Below, piece after piece: positions 21,316 through 29,927 of a stretch of 64,000 nucleotides of DNA. A program made the position numbers and the translations under genes. Origin of the DNA: Natronospirales bacterium (GTDB lineage: Bacteria; Pseudomonadota; Gammaproteobacteria; Natronospirales; REEB76); assembly GCA_021792635.1 (NCBI GenBank), contig JAJYUH010000002.1:305548-369547 (forward strand), written 5' to 3'. Positions within the stretch are counted from its first letter, which is position 1. Each line of letters begins with the position of its first letter. Below the pieces are notes generated by a model that saw only the letters and a program-made list of their open reading frames with translations, did not search any database and was not told where the DNA came from.

Positions 21316-22547
21316 GCACCGCTCCCGCTGATGGTCAGGCGACCCGTGGTTTGACCCGCGCTGCTATTTACCGAGTCGAGGTTCACGCTGAAGGCGGGGT
21401 TCCGCGCCAGAACAGATTTCATGGTACTGAGCGCATGTATGTCGCTCGCCTGCACCTGCAATTGCAGGGTACCGCCGTGATAGCTGAATCCCTGGAGTTG
21501 TACGCCGCTTTGGGATTGCAGGGCATTGCCCACCGCCATCAGCATGCGCAGCGGCCCACTGGCATTGCCGCCCCCACCCGTAAGCTGACTGAGTCGCTGC
21601 CGCATCTGCGCCCGGGGGCGCACCATGCGATGCACGTCAGGCAGCGCCGCATGGAATAACGTGGCTACCTGCGTATCCAGTGATGCCGCTTCATGCCGCA
21701 GGCGGAAGTAACTTATACCCTGCTGCGCGATGATCACTGCACACAATGCGACCAGCAGGATCACGGCGGTACGCCATTGTTGCCAGTATTGGTTCATGCC
21801 GCCATGCAGACGGAATTCACCCTGCAGCAGATCAATTGTCCAGGCATTCTGCGCGGTCATGGCCATGAGGGTTATGGCATCGCCATTCAGGGGCCGGTAG
21901 GCGGTTTCCATGTGCAGGTCGGTGAGGATATGAGCTATGGCCTGCGCAGCTGTCTCATCCGGGGCATGGAGCAGGGCGTGGGTGCAGCGCAGGGTTTCAT
22001 CGCGTGTCGCCTGATGACGCTGAATCAGCAGGGGCATCAGCGAGGTTTCTGCAGCCAAGGCCGTGCCGTCGGGGAAGCGTGCCAGCAGGTATTCGCCATC
22101 CTGCACGATAATGAGGGTGTTATCGCGCGTTGGCAGAGCCAGCATGTCGGGGATGATTTCGGCGGGCCTGAGGCCGGCGGCGGCAAGCTCATCCAGCCAT
22201 TGCCGCATGCGCGCGCGTGCCACTACCGCAATGGGATAAGCATTACCTGTGCGTCTGCCAGCAGCGAAATGCAGTGTTTCCACATCTTCCGCAAGTTTGT
22301 CCTCTAGTGCAAAAGGCGCAGCTTGGAGAATTTTCTGCAAATTGTGTGAAGGAATAGCCACAGGAAACAGCATGACCGCGGAACCAGGCACATACACGCG
22401 CATACGGCGGCCGGCGGCAAACGGTCCGGCTTCAGCCAGTGTACCGCTCTGGACCTGGCCCATACGGTTGCCGAAGGTATCCACCACCAGCCAGTATGCC
22501 GGCCGACCCGCCTCGGGCATGCGCAACAGCAGGGTTTCGGTCATCAC
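21312..22547 (-). CDS. gspL: Type II secretion system protein L
   Basis: A 411-residue protein with an actin-like cytosolic domain (residues 1-240, with the motif GRRMRVYVPGSAVMLFPVAI), one membrane helix (about 262-285, RTAVILLVALCAVIIAQQ) and a small periplasmic domain. GspL recruits the secretion ATPase GspE to the membrane and pairs with GspM. Length is normal for the family. It overlaps gspK and gspM by 4 bp each, consistent with coupled translation. Confidence 0.94.
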   Translation of the reverse strand: MMTETLLLRMPEAGRPAYWLVVDTFGNRMGQVQSGTLAEAGPFAAGRRMRVYVPGSAVMLFPVAIPSHNLQKILQAAPFALEDKLAEDVETLHFAAGRRTGNAYPIAVVARARMRQWLDELAAAGLRPAEIIPDMLALPTRDNTLIIVQDGEYLLARFPDGTALAAETSLMPLLIQRHQATRDETLRCTHALLHAPDETAAQAIAHILTDLHMETAYRPLNGDAITLMAMTAQNAWTIDLLQGEFRLHGGMNQYWQQWRTAVILLVALCAVIIAQQGISYFRLRHEAASLDTQVATLFHAALPDVHRMVRPRAQMRQRLSQLTGGGGNASGPLRMLMAVGNALQSQSGVQLQGFSYHGGTLQLQVQASDIHALSTMKSVLARNPAFSVNLDSVNSSAGQTTGRLTISGSGA

Positions 22548-23530
22548 AGGGTTCCAAAAGTCCGCCGGATGGCGAGAGTGCCGCCGGTCTGGTTACGGTA
22601 CAAAAGACTGTACAGGGTGATCTGGGTGCTGCCAATTCGCACCTGCGCCGTGAGCCGGAAATAATCGCTGGTCAGGCTTGTAAGTATGCCTGGTGCAGTA
22701 GTGATGCCTTGCAAGAGTTGCGTCAGTTGCTGGGCAGACTGGAAGGGGTGTTGGGTGCGGACCCGCACCGCCGCTGCGGCTGCCTCTGCGCTGATGCCGG
22801 TGTTCAGCGACATAAGCACCACGGCAGGGGCGGTGTTGATATTAATCGCCGTAGGGGGCATTGCCATGGCGGGTGCCGATCCGGGCGGTTGCAAGGGCAG
22901 GGCGCAGACGTAGGGCAGGAGCTGGGTATAGATTGCCGGTGTGACGCCTTTCACCAGCAGCAGTTCGCTGATGTCGCTCATGGGGCGCTCGGCCGTCAGG
23001 TAGGGCGGTGTCAGCCGGGAATAGAACTCATCTCCGGCCCCGCCGGGGGCCTGGGGCTGCATGCCTGCATTCACCCAGTCAGCCACCGCGTTGGCGATTA
23101 CCGGGTCAATGTTGAGGGCCATCAGCAGACGCTGGAACTGTTGCAGTGCGGCCGCTGCTTGCGGTGCATTGGTGCTGGCCAGATTGTTCACATTGAACAG
23201 GCTCTGCAGGTCTTGCAGGCGGCCGGTGATGGATCCGCCTTGCACCGGCAGCGGCGGCAATTGCATGGCCCAGTCCTGGGTCAGGTCCGTTACAGTACCA
23301 TTCTGTTTGAAATCACGTCGCAAGATCTGTTCCGCCCAGGCCTCGGCACCGAGGGCATACTCCATGGCCTGGTCCCCATGGATGATATTGGCGGTGCGGC
23401 GAATATCCAGCTCGCGGTTCCAGATCATGCCGGTGGAAAGTGTGGCGGCGATGGCCAGAATCACCAGAGCGATCAACAGGGCCACGCCGCGCTGTTGTGC
23501 CCGACGTACCGGGTGTAGCGGGGCTTTCAT
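22544..23530 (-). CDS. gspK: Type II secretion system minor pseudopilin K
   Basis: A 328-residue GspK, the large minor pseudopilin capping the pseudopilus tip with GspI and GspJ. The N-terminus QQRGVALLIALVILAIAATL carries the prepilin-peptidase site after glycine, with valine rather than phenylalanine at +1, usual for K. The large alpha-helical insert domain (MSDISELLLVKGVTPAIYTQ and ININTAPAVVLMSLN, a SAM-like fold) is present. It overlaps its neighbours by 4 bp. Confidence 0.95.
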   Translation of the reverse strand: MKAPLHPVRRAQQRGVALLIALVILAIAATLSTGMIWNRELDIRRTANIIHGDQAMEYALGAEAWAEQILRRDFKQNGTVTDLTQDWAMQLPPLPVQGGSITGRLQDLQSLFNVNNLASTNAPQAAAALQQFQRLLMALNIDPVIANAVADWVNAGMQPQAPGGAGDEFYSRLTPPYLTAERPMSDISELLLVKGVTPAIYTQLLPYVCALPLQPPGSAPAMAMPPTAININTAPAVVLMSLNTGISAEAAAAAVRVRTQHPFQSAQQLTQLLQGITTAPGILTSLTSDYFRLTAQVRIGSTQITLYSLLYRNQTGGTLAIRRTFGTL

Positions 23531-24141
23531 GGCGCTGCCACCTCAATGATGCGCGTGATTCGGCCCCAGTCGTGCAAGGTCACGCTGATTTCCACTGCCC
23601 GCGGCAGTTGCGCGAGGTAGGCGTTGGCATCGGCATTGAGCGGCGGCCACTGGTCCTGCCATTGACCGTTGCCATCCAGAAAACGCACGTCAAACGAGGA
23701 AACGTGGGGGAGCAGAGACTGTTTCAACGGCTTGGACTCTGGTGTGCTGTCCAGCTCCGGCCAGGAGAGGCGCACCAGGGTATTCTTGTCCAGCTCATAC
23801 GCCACGCGTTCTTCGGTGCTGCGCACCTCAGCCAGGGGGTTCGTCCAGCCGCCGCGCGTGAAGGTGACCTGCGGCATGTCTTGCGGGGCTGCGGCGAAAG
23901 CCGGCAACGGAGTGCCGCCCAGCGGATCGCGTACCGGTCGCGCTTCCAGTTGGCTGAAGTCGCCCGCCATGATGGTGAAGGCCTGTTGCACCACGCGCAA
24001 ACGGCTCATCACAGCGGTATTTTGTTCACGTTGATGTATGACGGTGTCGAGGCCGCCGTAGGCGAGGGCAGCGACCACCGCGAAGATGGCCACCGCCACC
24101 AGCAATTCGATCAGCGTAAAGCCGCGCAATTTGCTGTTCAT
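23527..24141 (-). CDS. gspJ: Type II secretion system minor pseudopilin J
   Basis: A 204-residue minor pseudopilin. The class III signal peptide MNSKLRGFTLIELLVAVAIF has the Gly-Phe cleavage site and Glu at +5. The rest is a beta-rich periplasmic domain with FTIMAGDFSQLEARPVRD and PRAVEISVTLHDWG, typical of GspJ. It overlaps gspK and gspI by 4 bp each. Confidence 0.95.
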   Translation of the reverse strand: MNSKLRGFTLIELLVAVAIFAVVAALAYGGLDTVIHQREQNTAVMSRLRVVQQAFTIMAGDFSQLEARPVRDPLGGTPLPAFAAAPQDMPQVTFTRGGWTNPLAEVRSTEERVAYELDKNTLVRLSWPELDSTPESKPLKQSLLPHVSSFDVRFLDGNGQWQDQWPPLNADANAYLAQLPRAVEISVTLHDWGRITRIIEVAAP

Positions 24142-24584
24142 GGCGGCGTCGTACCGCCGCCGGCTTGCGGCGGTACACTTGCTGATGGAACGGGGGCCAC
24201 GGGCAGCGGCCGGCCGATGAAACCAGTCAGGCTGTTAATGACGGCTTGCGGCGCCAGCGCGCTGCTCACGGCGATATCGGCGCGCAACAGGGCGGGGTCT
24301 GAGGTTTTACTTATGTTCGCCTGCCAATCCCATTTTTGACCCGCCATATCGGAGTTGCCTTTCAGCGTGCCAAGGTGGGGCCAAGCAGGTGCCAGGCGCA
24401 GTGTGGTGAGTTCATTCATGGCCACCCAGTGTGCGAATGTCTCATCGCGCAGTTCACCGGCGCGGCGCGTGCTGGTGGCAGCAGTGCCAATAACCGCCAG
24501 CATGCCGATGGCCACCACCGCCAGTGCAATCAGCACTTCCAGCAGCGTGAATCCTTCCTGTGGTTTTCTGTGAGGACGATACAT
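24138..24584 (-). CDS. gspI: Type II secretion system minor pseudopilin I
   Basis: A 148-residue minor pseudopilin. N-terminus HRKPQEGFTLLEVLIALAVV with the prepilin-peptidase Gly-Phe site; the motif TFAHWVAMNELTTLRL matches the GspI consensus around WxAxNxL. The C-terminus runs to a threonine/glycine tail. gspH ends one base upstream of its start region and gspJ overlaps its stop. Confidence 0.94.
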   Translation of the reverse strand: MYRPHRKPQEGFTLLEVLIALAVVAIGMLAVIGTAATSTRRAGELRDETFAHWVAMNELTTLRLAPAWPHLGTLKGNSDMAGQKWDWQANISKTSDPALLRADIAVSSALAPQAVINSLTGFIGRPLPVAPVPSASVPPQAGGGTTPP

Positions 24585-24585
24585 G

Positions 24586-25146
24586 TCAGCGACCGGTGGG
24601 TGCGTGCGGCGGCAGGAAACGGATGCCGTGCAACAGATCTCCCTGCACCCGGTATTGCACGCTGCTGACGCTGGCGCTCACGGTAATCTGAAATGGCGTG
24701 ATTTCACCGCTGGAAAGCAGCATAATTTGCGGCTTGATCGCTTGTTTGCCGGAGCCGTCGTTGCTGCTGCTACCTGCACCATTTTTATTATTGTTTTCTG
24801 GCAGGATGACAGCGGTGCCTTCCAGTTGCAGGGACAGGCTGACACCGTTACCCAGTTGCCGCGCCCGCAGCAGATTGTCATCTTGTACCAACGACCAATC
24901 GTTGCCGTCATAAAGCAGAAATTCATAAGCGTGGGGCGACACCCGCAGGCCGTATTGCCGGCCTTGCATCACCGCTTGTTGCGCGGCAAGATCCGTCAGC
25001 GCCGCCAGTTGTTCGGCCGTGTGTTTCGCCGGTGAGCTGCCGCCCAAGGCGCCGAGCGACAGCACCGCGGCAGCGCTGATGATACTGACAATCACCAACA
25101 CCACCAGCAATTCAATCAGCGTGAAACCCCTTGAACGTGCTGGCAC
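24586..25146 (-). CDS. gspH: Type II secretion system minor pseudopilin H
   Basis: A 186-residue minor pseudopilin with the leader MPARSRGFTLIELLVVLVIV and then a GspH/FimT-type globular domain containing LTDLAAQQAVMQGRQYGLRV and YEFLLYDGNDWSLV. GspH joins the tip complex to the GspG shaft. It is separated from gspG by 26 bp. An insert of asparagine and glycine residues around 130-145 is longer than in many homologues. Confidence 0.93.
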   Translation of the reverse strand: MPARSRGFTLIELLVVLVIVSIISAAAVLSLGALGGSSPAKHTAEQLAALTDLAAQQAVMQGRQYGLRVSPHAYEFLLYDGNDWSLVQDDNLLRARQLGNGVSLSLQLEGTAVILPENNNKNGAGSSSNDGSGKQAIKPQIMLLSSGEITPFQITVSASVSSVQYRVQGDLLHGIRFLPPHAPTGR

Positions 25147-25172
25147 CGTACTGCACCCTTGAGCGGGCAGCG

Positions 25173-25631
25173 TCAGCTACCGCCGCTGCTGTTGCTGCCG
25201 TTGTCATCCAGATTCCAGTTGCCGATGACCGTGCCGCCGTTGGTGCCGCTCGACGGACCATTCGGTCCGTAGGACCAGATATCGATCGGCCCATGCACTC
25301 CGGGATTGAGATACTGGTACGGGTGACCCCATGGATCAATGGGCATGCGGTCAAGATATTGCTTCCAGTGGGGCGGTACGGGATCGGTACTGGGCTTTTG
25401 CACCAGCGCCTGCAATCCCTGGTCGGTGGTGGGATAGACATAATTGTCGAGTTTGTACATTTCCAGCGCCGACTGGATGGCACGAATATCCTGCTTGGCC
25501 TTGACGATGCGCGCCTCGTCGGGCTTGTTCATGATCTTGGGCACGATGATGGAGGCAAGGATGCCGAGGATGACCACCACCACCATCACTTCGATAAGAG
25601 TGAAACCGGAAAACCGTTTATGCAACTGCAT
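25173..25631 (-). CDS. gspG: Type II secretion system major pseudopilin G
   Basis: A 152-residue major pseudopilin, the subunit of the periplasmic pseudopilus. The leader MQLHKRFSGFTLIEVMVVVV has the Gly-Phe cleavage site; VPKIMNKPDEARIVKAKQDI, ALEMYKLDNYVYPTTDQGLQ and the calcium-site region follow, ending in a Gly/Ser/Asn tail. I set the start at 25631; the open frame further upstream to 25907 has no family sequence and overlaps the divergent rhombosortase. It is the first gene of the run; gspC, D, E and F are not in the window. Confidence 0.95.
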   Translation of the reverse strand: MQLHKRFSGFTLIEVMVVVVILGILASIIVPKIMNKPDEARIVKAKQDIRAIQSALEMYKLDNYVYPTTDQGLQALVQKPSTDPVPPHWKQYLDRMPIDPWGHPYQYLNPGVHGPIDIWSYGPNGPSSGTNGGTVIGNWNLDDNGSNSSGGS

Positions 25632-25706
25632 GGCTGATTTACTTGGGGGAGTTGGGTTAAAGTGCGGACCGAAATGTTGGCTCATCATACAACAACGGGT
25701 TACCCG

Positions 25707-26324
25707 ATGACCCTGCCGGCGCCTCAAGGTTCCCGCTGGAATATGCAGCGCCTCTGGCCGATGCTGGTGGTGGTGGTGCCCTGCGTGCTTCTGGCATTGG
25801 GCGGTGAGCCGGTGCGGCATGCATTGCAGTATGACCGCGTGGCCATCCTGCACGGCCAGGTGTGGCGGATATTTACCGGTAATTTCGTACATCTCGGCTG
25901 GGGCCATCTGGCGGAAGATATGGCGGGCTATATCCTGCTGTGGCTGCTGTTCGAGGAACTGCTGCCCGGCTGGCGTTGCCCCTTGTTGGTGGTGCTGGGT
26001 TCGCTGGGGGTCGGCCTGGGCCTGTATCTGGGAGATCCTGCGCTGCGCTGGTATGTGGGCATCTCCGGGGCCCTGAACACCCTGTGGCTTACGGGAGCCC
26101 TGCTATTTATGCAGCGCCGCGACTGGCTGGGCTGGGTATTGGCAGTATTTCTGATTTTGAAGCTTCTATATGAGCAGACCCTGGGGCCACTGCCTTTTTC
26201 CGTGGCCACTACCGGTGGCCCGGTGGTGGTGGATGCTCATTTGTACGGTGCCCTGACCGGCGCCCTGCTGGGGCTCGCGCTGTTCATTTGGCCGCGGCTG
26301 TTCGGGCGGGCCGGGCGGGTATAA
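25707..26324 (+). CDS. rrtA: Rhombosortase, rhomboid-family intramembrane protease
   Basis: A 205-residue polytopic protein with about six membrane helices. The rhomboid catalytic dyad is visible as the serine in WYVGISGALNTLWLTGALL and the histidine in VVDAHLYGALTGALLGL, and the early loop has HLGWGHLAEDMAGYILLWLL. Small rhomboids of this kind (rhombosortases) cleave GlyGly-CTERM tails of proteins sent out by type II secretion in other bacteria. Its divergent position 75 bp from gspG supports that link. Start: ATG at 25707; an ATG at 25674 is also in frame. Confidence 0.88.
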   Translation: MTLPAPQGSRWNMQRLWPMLVVVVPCVLLALGGEPVRHALQYDRVAILHGQVWRIFTGNFVHLGWGHLAEDMAGYILLWLLFEELLPGWRCPLLVVLGSLGVGLGLYLGDPALRWYVGISGALNTLWLTGALLFMQRRDWLGWVLAVFLILKLLYEQTLGPLPFSVATTGGPVVVDAHLYGALTGALLGLALFIWPRLFGRAGRV

Positions 26325-26504
26325 TCCAAGCGGTTAAGTACAAAGTGTTGCAAACACACCCATGGCGGACTGGAGACCGGCGCTCAGCTTGGGCGGCGCC
26401 GGATTTCAGCACCGGCAGATTTGTTTTCCGTGATCAAAGACTCGCAAGACTTGCCACATATGGATCGGGATCAATCTATCCACATCGGTACTTGACGGCT
26501 TGGG

Positions 26505-26510
26505 TATAAT
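26505..26510 (+). promoter_or_regulatory. Candidate -10 element upstream of fabD
   Basis: A perfect TATAAT lies 27 bp before the fabD ATG. There is no good -35 element at 16-18 bp; a TTGACG occurs only 7 bp upstream, too close. A leader of about 20 nt carrying GGAGAG would result. The element is seen, its use is inferred. Confidence 0.35.
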
Positions 26511-26537
26511 CCGCCGTTTTTGGAGAGACCCATACCC

Positions 26538-27488
26538 ATGACGGTTGTCGCCGTATTCCCCGGTCAAGGTTCTCAAAGCGTAGCTATGCTCACTGAGCTT
26601 GATTTGTGTTTTAATAATATAAAACAGACTTTTACAGAAGCTTCAGAGATTTTACATTATGATTTGTGGGCGCTGGTCCAGCAAGGCCCTGAAGCGCAAC
26701 TGAACATCACCGAATGCACCCAGCCCGCGCTGCTGACTGCCGGTGTAGCCGTGTGGCGAGTATGGCGGGCCCAAGGTGGCCCTCAGCCCGCCTATATGGC
26801 TGGTCACAGCTTGGGCGAGTACACCGCCCTGGTCTGTGCCGGGGCGCTGGATTTCACCACGGCAGTAAAGCTGGTGGAATTTCGCGGCCAGGCGATGCAA
26901 CAGGCAGTCCCGGCCGGAACAGGCGCCATGGCGGCTATTCTGGGACTAGAGGATCAAGCGGTGCGTGATGCCTGTTCCGAGGCCGCGCAGGGTCAGGTGG
27001 TGGAGGTGGCGAATTTCAACGCTCCCGGCCAGGTGGTCATCGCTGGCCATAAGGCGGCTGTGGAGCGCGCCATGCAAGCCTGCAAAGCCAGGGGCGCTGT
27101 GCGCAACCTCCTGCTACCGGTCAGCGTGCCTTCTCACTGCACCCTGATGAAATCCGCGGCGCAGAGGCTGTCTGCCAGGCTGGCGAAGACAGCGATCGGA
27201 CGACCTGCCATCCCGGTTATCCATAATGTGGATGTGGCCTCCCATGCAGAGGGTCGGGAGATCGGCGTGGCCCTGGAGATTCAGCTTTACAAACCCGTGC
27301 GCTGGGTGGAGACCATCCGCTACTTGGAGGGTAAGGGTATCAACAAACTGGTGGAACTCGGCCCAGGTAAGGTGCTGGCGGGGCTGAACAAGCGCATCAG
27401 CAAGACGATGCCGGCTTACGCCGTGTACAACCCGGCAGGCCTGGAGGCCGCACTGCGGGCGGTGAGCCAACATGAACCTGCTCAGTAA
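26538..27488 (+). CDS. fabD: Malonyl-CoA:ACP transacylase
   Basis: A 316-residue transacylase loading malonate onto acyl carrier protein, the entry to fatty-acid elongation. Signatures are VVAVFPGQGSQSVAM at the N-terminus, the nucleophile elbow GHSLGEYTALVCAGAL, the arginine region FRGQAMQQAVPAGTGAMAAI and the catalytic histidine in PVSVPSHCTLM. I chose the ATG at 26538, which has GGAGAG upstream; an earlier in-frame start at 26520 lacks family sequence. It overlaps fabG by 17 bp. The usual plsX and fabH genes are not upstream here. Confidence 0.96.
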   Translation: MTVVAVFPGQGSQSVAMLTELDLCFNNIKQTFTEASEILHYDLWALVQQGPEAQLNITECTQPALLTAGVAVWRVWRAQGGPQPAYMAGHSLGEYTALVCAGALDFTTAVKLVEFRGQAMQQAVPAGTGAMAAILGLEDQAVRDACSEAAQGQVVEVANFNAPGQVVIAGHKAAVERAMQACKARGAVRNLLLPVSVPSHCTLMKSAAQRLSARLAKTAIGRPAIPVIHNVDVASHAEGREIGVALEIQLYKPVRWVETIRYLEGKGINKLVELGPGKVLAGLNKRISKTMPAYAVYNPAGLEAALRAVSQHEPAQ

Positions 27489-28218
27489 TGATATTGCCCT
27501 GGTGACCGGTGCCACCCGCGGTATCGGCAGGGCTATTGCCCTGGTCTTGGGTAAGGCGGGAGCCACGCTGGTGGGTACCGCTACCACCGCTGAAGGGGCC
27601 GGGCGCATCAGCGCCTACTTGGGGGCGGAGGGCATCAGAGGCAAGGGGCTGGTACTGGACGTAGCCAGCAGTGTCTCCGTGGATGAGGCGCTGAAGACAG
27701 TGAACGGGGAATTCGGCACCGTCAGCATCTTGGTAAACAATGCCGGCATCGCTCGCGACACCCTGCTGATGCGCATGCGGGATGAGGATTGGGATGCAGT
27801 CATCAACACCGACTTGGGCTCGGTATTCCGCCTCTCCAAAGCCTGCTTGCGGGGTATGATGAAGGCCCGCCGCGGCCGCATCATTAATATCGCTTCCGTG
27901 GTGGGCGCCGTGGGCAACCCCGGCCAAGCCAATTACTGCGCGGCCAAGGCAGGTATCTTGGGCTTCACCAAGTCCCTGGCCCGGGAAATCGGCTCCCGCA
28001 ATGTTACGGTCAACGCCGTGGCGCCGGGCTTCATTGACACTGATATGACCCGTGCCCTTGGCGCGGAACAGCGGGCCGCGATGATCGCGCAGATTCCGCT
28101 GGAACGCCTCGGTACGCCCGAGGATATCGCCCAGACAGTGCTGTTTCTGGCCTCGCCGGCCGCCGCCTACATTACTGGCGAGACCCTGCATGTCAACGGC
28201 GGCATGTACATGGCCTGA
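27472..28218 (+). CDS. fabG: 3-oxoacyl-ACP reductase
   Basis: A 248-residue short-chain dehydrogenase that reduces beta-ketoacyl-ACP with NADPH. Motifs: the cofactor loop VTGATRGIGRAIAL, VNNAGIARDTLL, the active-site serine and YxxxK in INIASVVGAVGNPGQANYCA followed by AKAG, and the C-terminal ETLHVNGGMYMA, which is diagnostic of FabG. It overlaps fabD by 17 bp and precedes acpP by about 110 bp. Confidence 0.97.
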   Translation: MNLLSNDIALVTGATRGIGRAIALVLGKAGATLVGTATTAEGAGRISAYLGAEGIRGKGLVLDVASSVSVDEALKTVNGEFGTVSILVNNAGIARDTLLMRMRDEDWDAVINTDLGSVFRLSKACLRGMMKARRGRIINIASVVGAVGNPGQANYCAAKAGILGFTKSLAREIGSRNVTVNAVAPGFIDTDMTRALGAEQRAAMIAQIPLERLGTPEDIAQTVLFLASPAAAYITGETLHVNGGMYMA

Positions 28219-28326
28219 AATGCGGTGGCTGGCACGTGCGGAGCGTTTTCACTACAATACCGCCCCCGGTTTGGCCGGCTGACCGCGCCACAACTGTTTC
28301 TGTCACTTCGGGAGGTTCCAATAGTC

Positions 28327-28569
28327 ATGAGTAGCATCGAAGAACGCGTAAAGAAGATCGTCGTGGAGCAATTGGGCGTGAAAGAAGAACAGGTCACGCC
28401 GCAGGCTTCCTTTGTGGACGATCTGGGTGCTGACTCCCTGGATACCGTCGAACTGGTCATGGCCCTCGAGGAAGAATTCGAGTGCGAAATCCCTGACGAG
28501 GAAGCCGAGAAGATCACCACCGTTGGACAGGCGGTTGACTACATCAAGGAACACCTGCCCAACGCCTGA
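28327..28569 (+). CDS. acpP: Acyl carrier protein
   Basis: An 80-residue acidic carrier protein. The phosphopantetheine serine sits in [20 protein letters not shown]. The N-terminus [20 protein letters not shown] and the C-terminus [11 protein letters not shown] are standard. Start at 28327 with GGAGG 9 bp upstream; the longer open frame from 28225 is not family sequence. A strong intrinsic hairpin follows its stop, which would give ACP the high, separate expression it usually needs. Confidence 0.98.
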   Translation: MSSIEERVKKIVVEQLGVKEEQVTPQASFVDDLGADSLDTVELVMALEEEFECEIPDEEAEKITTVGQAVDYIKEHLPNA

Positions 28570-28592
28570 GCCAGTGATTCTGGATATACAGA

Positions 28593-28633
28593 GCCGTTGT
28601 CGCCGCGAGGTGGCAACGGCCTTGTGTTTTCTT
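28593..28633 (+). terminator. Intrinsic terminator-like hairpin between acpP and fabF
   Basis: GCCGTTGTCGCC (28593-28604) pairs with GGTGGCAACGGC (28609-28620), allowing two G-T pairs, around a GCGA tetraloop; it is followed by CTTGTGTTTTCTT. It lies 23 bp after the acpP stop and 48 bp before fabF, so it likely ends or thins transcription after acpP. Confidence 0.75.
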
Positions 28634-28668
28634 ATACTCTTCACGGTCAGGCAAGCGAGGATGAGCCA

Positions 28669-29913
28669 GTGTCCAAGCGGCGTGTGGTGATAACAGGGCT
28701 GGGAATCATCTCTCCATTGGGAAATACCGTGGCAGAGGCCTGGTCAGCCATCATCGCCGGCAAGAGCGGTATCGGGCCCATCACCCATTTTGATGCCGCC
28801 AGTTATCCGACGCGCATTGCGGCGGAAGTGAAACACTTCGATCCCGCCCAATACATCGAGCCCAAGGACATCAAAAAGATGGATCCGTTCGTACACTACG
28901 GTGTGGCGGCATCCATGCAGGCCATCAGAGATTCAGGACTTGAAGTGACGGAGGCCAGTGCGCCGCGGATCGGAGCGGCTGTCGGCGCCGGTATCGGGGG
29001 TCTCACCAATATCGAAAAGGCACATGCTTCAATCATCGAGAATCACGGCCCCAAGCGTATATCACCATTTTTCGTACCTAGCAGCATCATCAATATGATT
29101 GCGGGACATTTGTCCATCATATATGGATTCAAAGGTCCGAATATCGCAGTCGTCACCGCCTGCACCACCGCCAACCATAATATAGGCATCGCTATGCGCT
29201 GCATCCAGTATGGTGATGCGGATGTGATGATTGCCGGCGGCGCAGAAATGGCGGTAACCCCGCTGGGTGTGGGCGGCTTTTGCGCCGCGCGCGCATTATC
29301 CACGCGCAATGACGCACCGGAAAAAGCCAGCCGGCCCTGGGACAAGGACCGCGATGGTTTCGTGCTCGGCGAAGGCGCCGGTACACTGGTGCTTGAAGAA
29401 TACGAACACGCAAAGCGTCGCGGTGCAACCATTTACGCCGAGCTCGTGGGCTTCGGCATGAGCGGTGATGCCCACCACATGACCGCACCGCCCGAGGACG
29501 GGGAGGGAGCACGTCTTTGCATGCTGAATGCCATGCACGATGCCGGACTCAACGCCGGTGAGGTGCAGTACATCAATGCACACGGCACCTCCACTCTGCC
29601 TGGCGACAAAGGCGAGACCGTTGCCATCAAGCGCGCCTTCGGTGCTCACGCCATGAAGCTGGCGGTCAGCTCCACCAAGTCCATGACCGGCCATTTGCTG
29701 GGCGCCGCCGGCGGTGTCGAAGCCATCTTCAGCATCCTGACGCTGCGCGACCAGGTGGCACCGCCCACCATCAACCTGGATAATCCGGATGAAGGCTGCG
29801 ATCTGGATTATGTACCGCACACGGCGCGCAGGCTGCAGGTGGATGCGGTGTTGTCCAATTCCTTCGGTTTCGGCGGCACCAACGGCACATTGGTCTTCCG
29901 TCGCCTCACCTGA
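28669..29913 (+). CDS. fabF: 3-oxoacyl-ACP synthase II
   Basis: A 414-residue condensing enzyme for chain elongation. [20 protein letters not shown] opens the protein; the catalytic cysteine is in [13 protein letters not shown], and the two histidines in [14 protein letters not shown] and [16 protein letters not shown]. The cysteine loop [10 protein letters not shown] differs a little from the common ACATGAHCIG form. I use the GTG at 28669 (GAGG upstream); the frame is open upstream to 28597 but overlaps the terminator hairpin. Pathway: type II fatty-acid synthesis with the genes before it. Confidence 0.95.
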   Translation: MSKRRVVITGLGIISPLGNTVAEAWSAIIAGKSGIGPITHFDAASYPTRIAAEVKHFDPAQYIEPKDIKKMDPFVHYGVAASMQAIRDSGLEVTEASAPRIGAAVGAGIGGLTNIEKAHASIIENHGPKRISPFFVPSSIINMIAGHLSIIYGFKGPNIAVVTACTTANHNIGIAMRCIQYGDADVMIAGGAEMAVTPLGVGGFCAARALSTRNDAPEKASRPWDKDRDGFVLGEGAGTLVLEEYEHAKRRGATIYAELVGFGMSGDAHHMTAPPEDGEGARLCMLNAMHDAGLNAGEVQYINAHGTSTLPGDKGETVAIKRAFGAHAMKLAVSSTKSMTGHLLGAAGGVEAIFSILTLRDQVAPPTINLDNPDEGCDLDYVPHTARRLQVDAVLSNSFGFGGTNGTLVFRRLT

Positions 29914-29927
29914 CGGCACTCGCCGGT

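Noticed and set aside
22439..23518. 359-codon plus-strand frame opposite gspK
   Set aside because: Cysteine/glycine/histidine-rich composition with no domain; gspK on the other strand is certain.
26492..26510. TTGACG and TATAAT as a promoter pair for fabD
   Set aside because: Spacing is 7 bp, far from 16-18 bp; only the -10 element is kept at low confidence.
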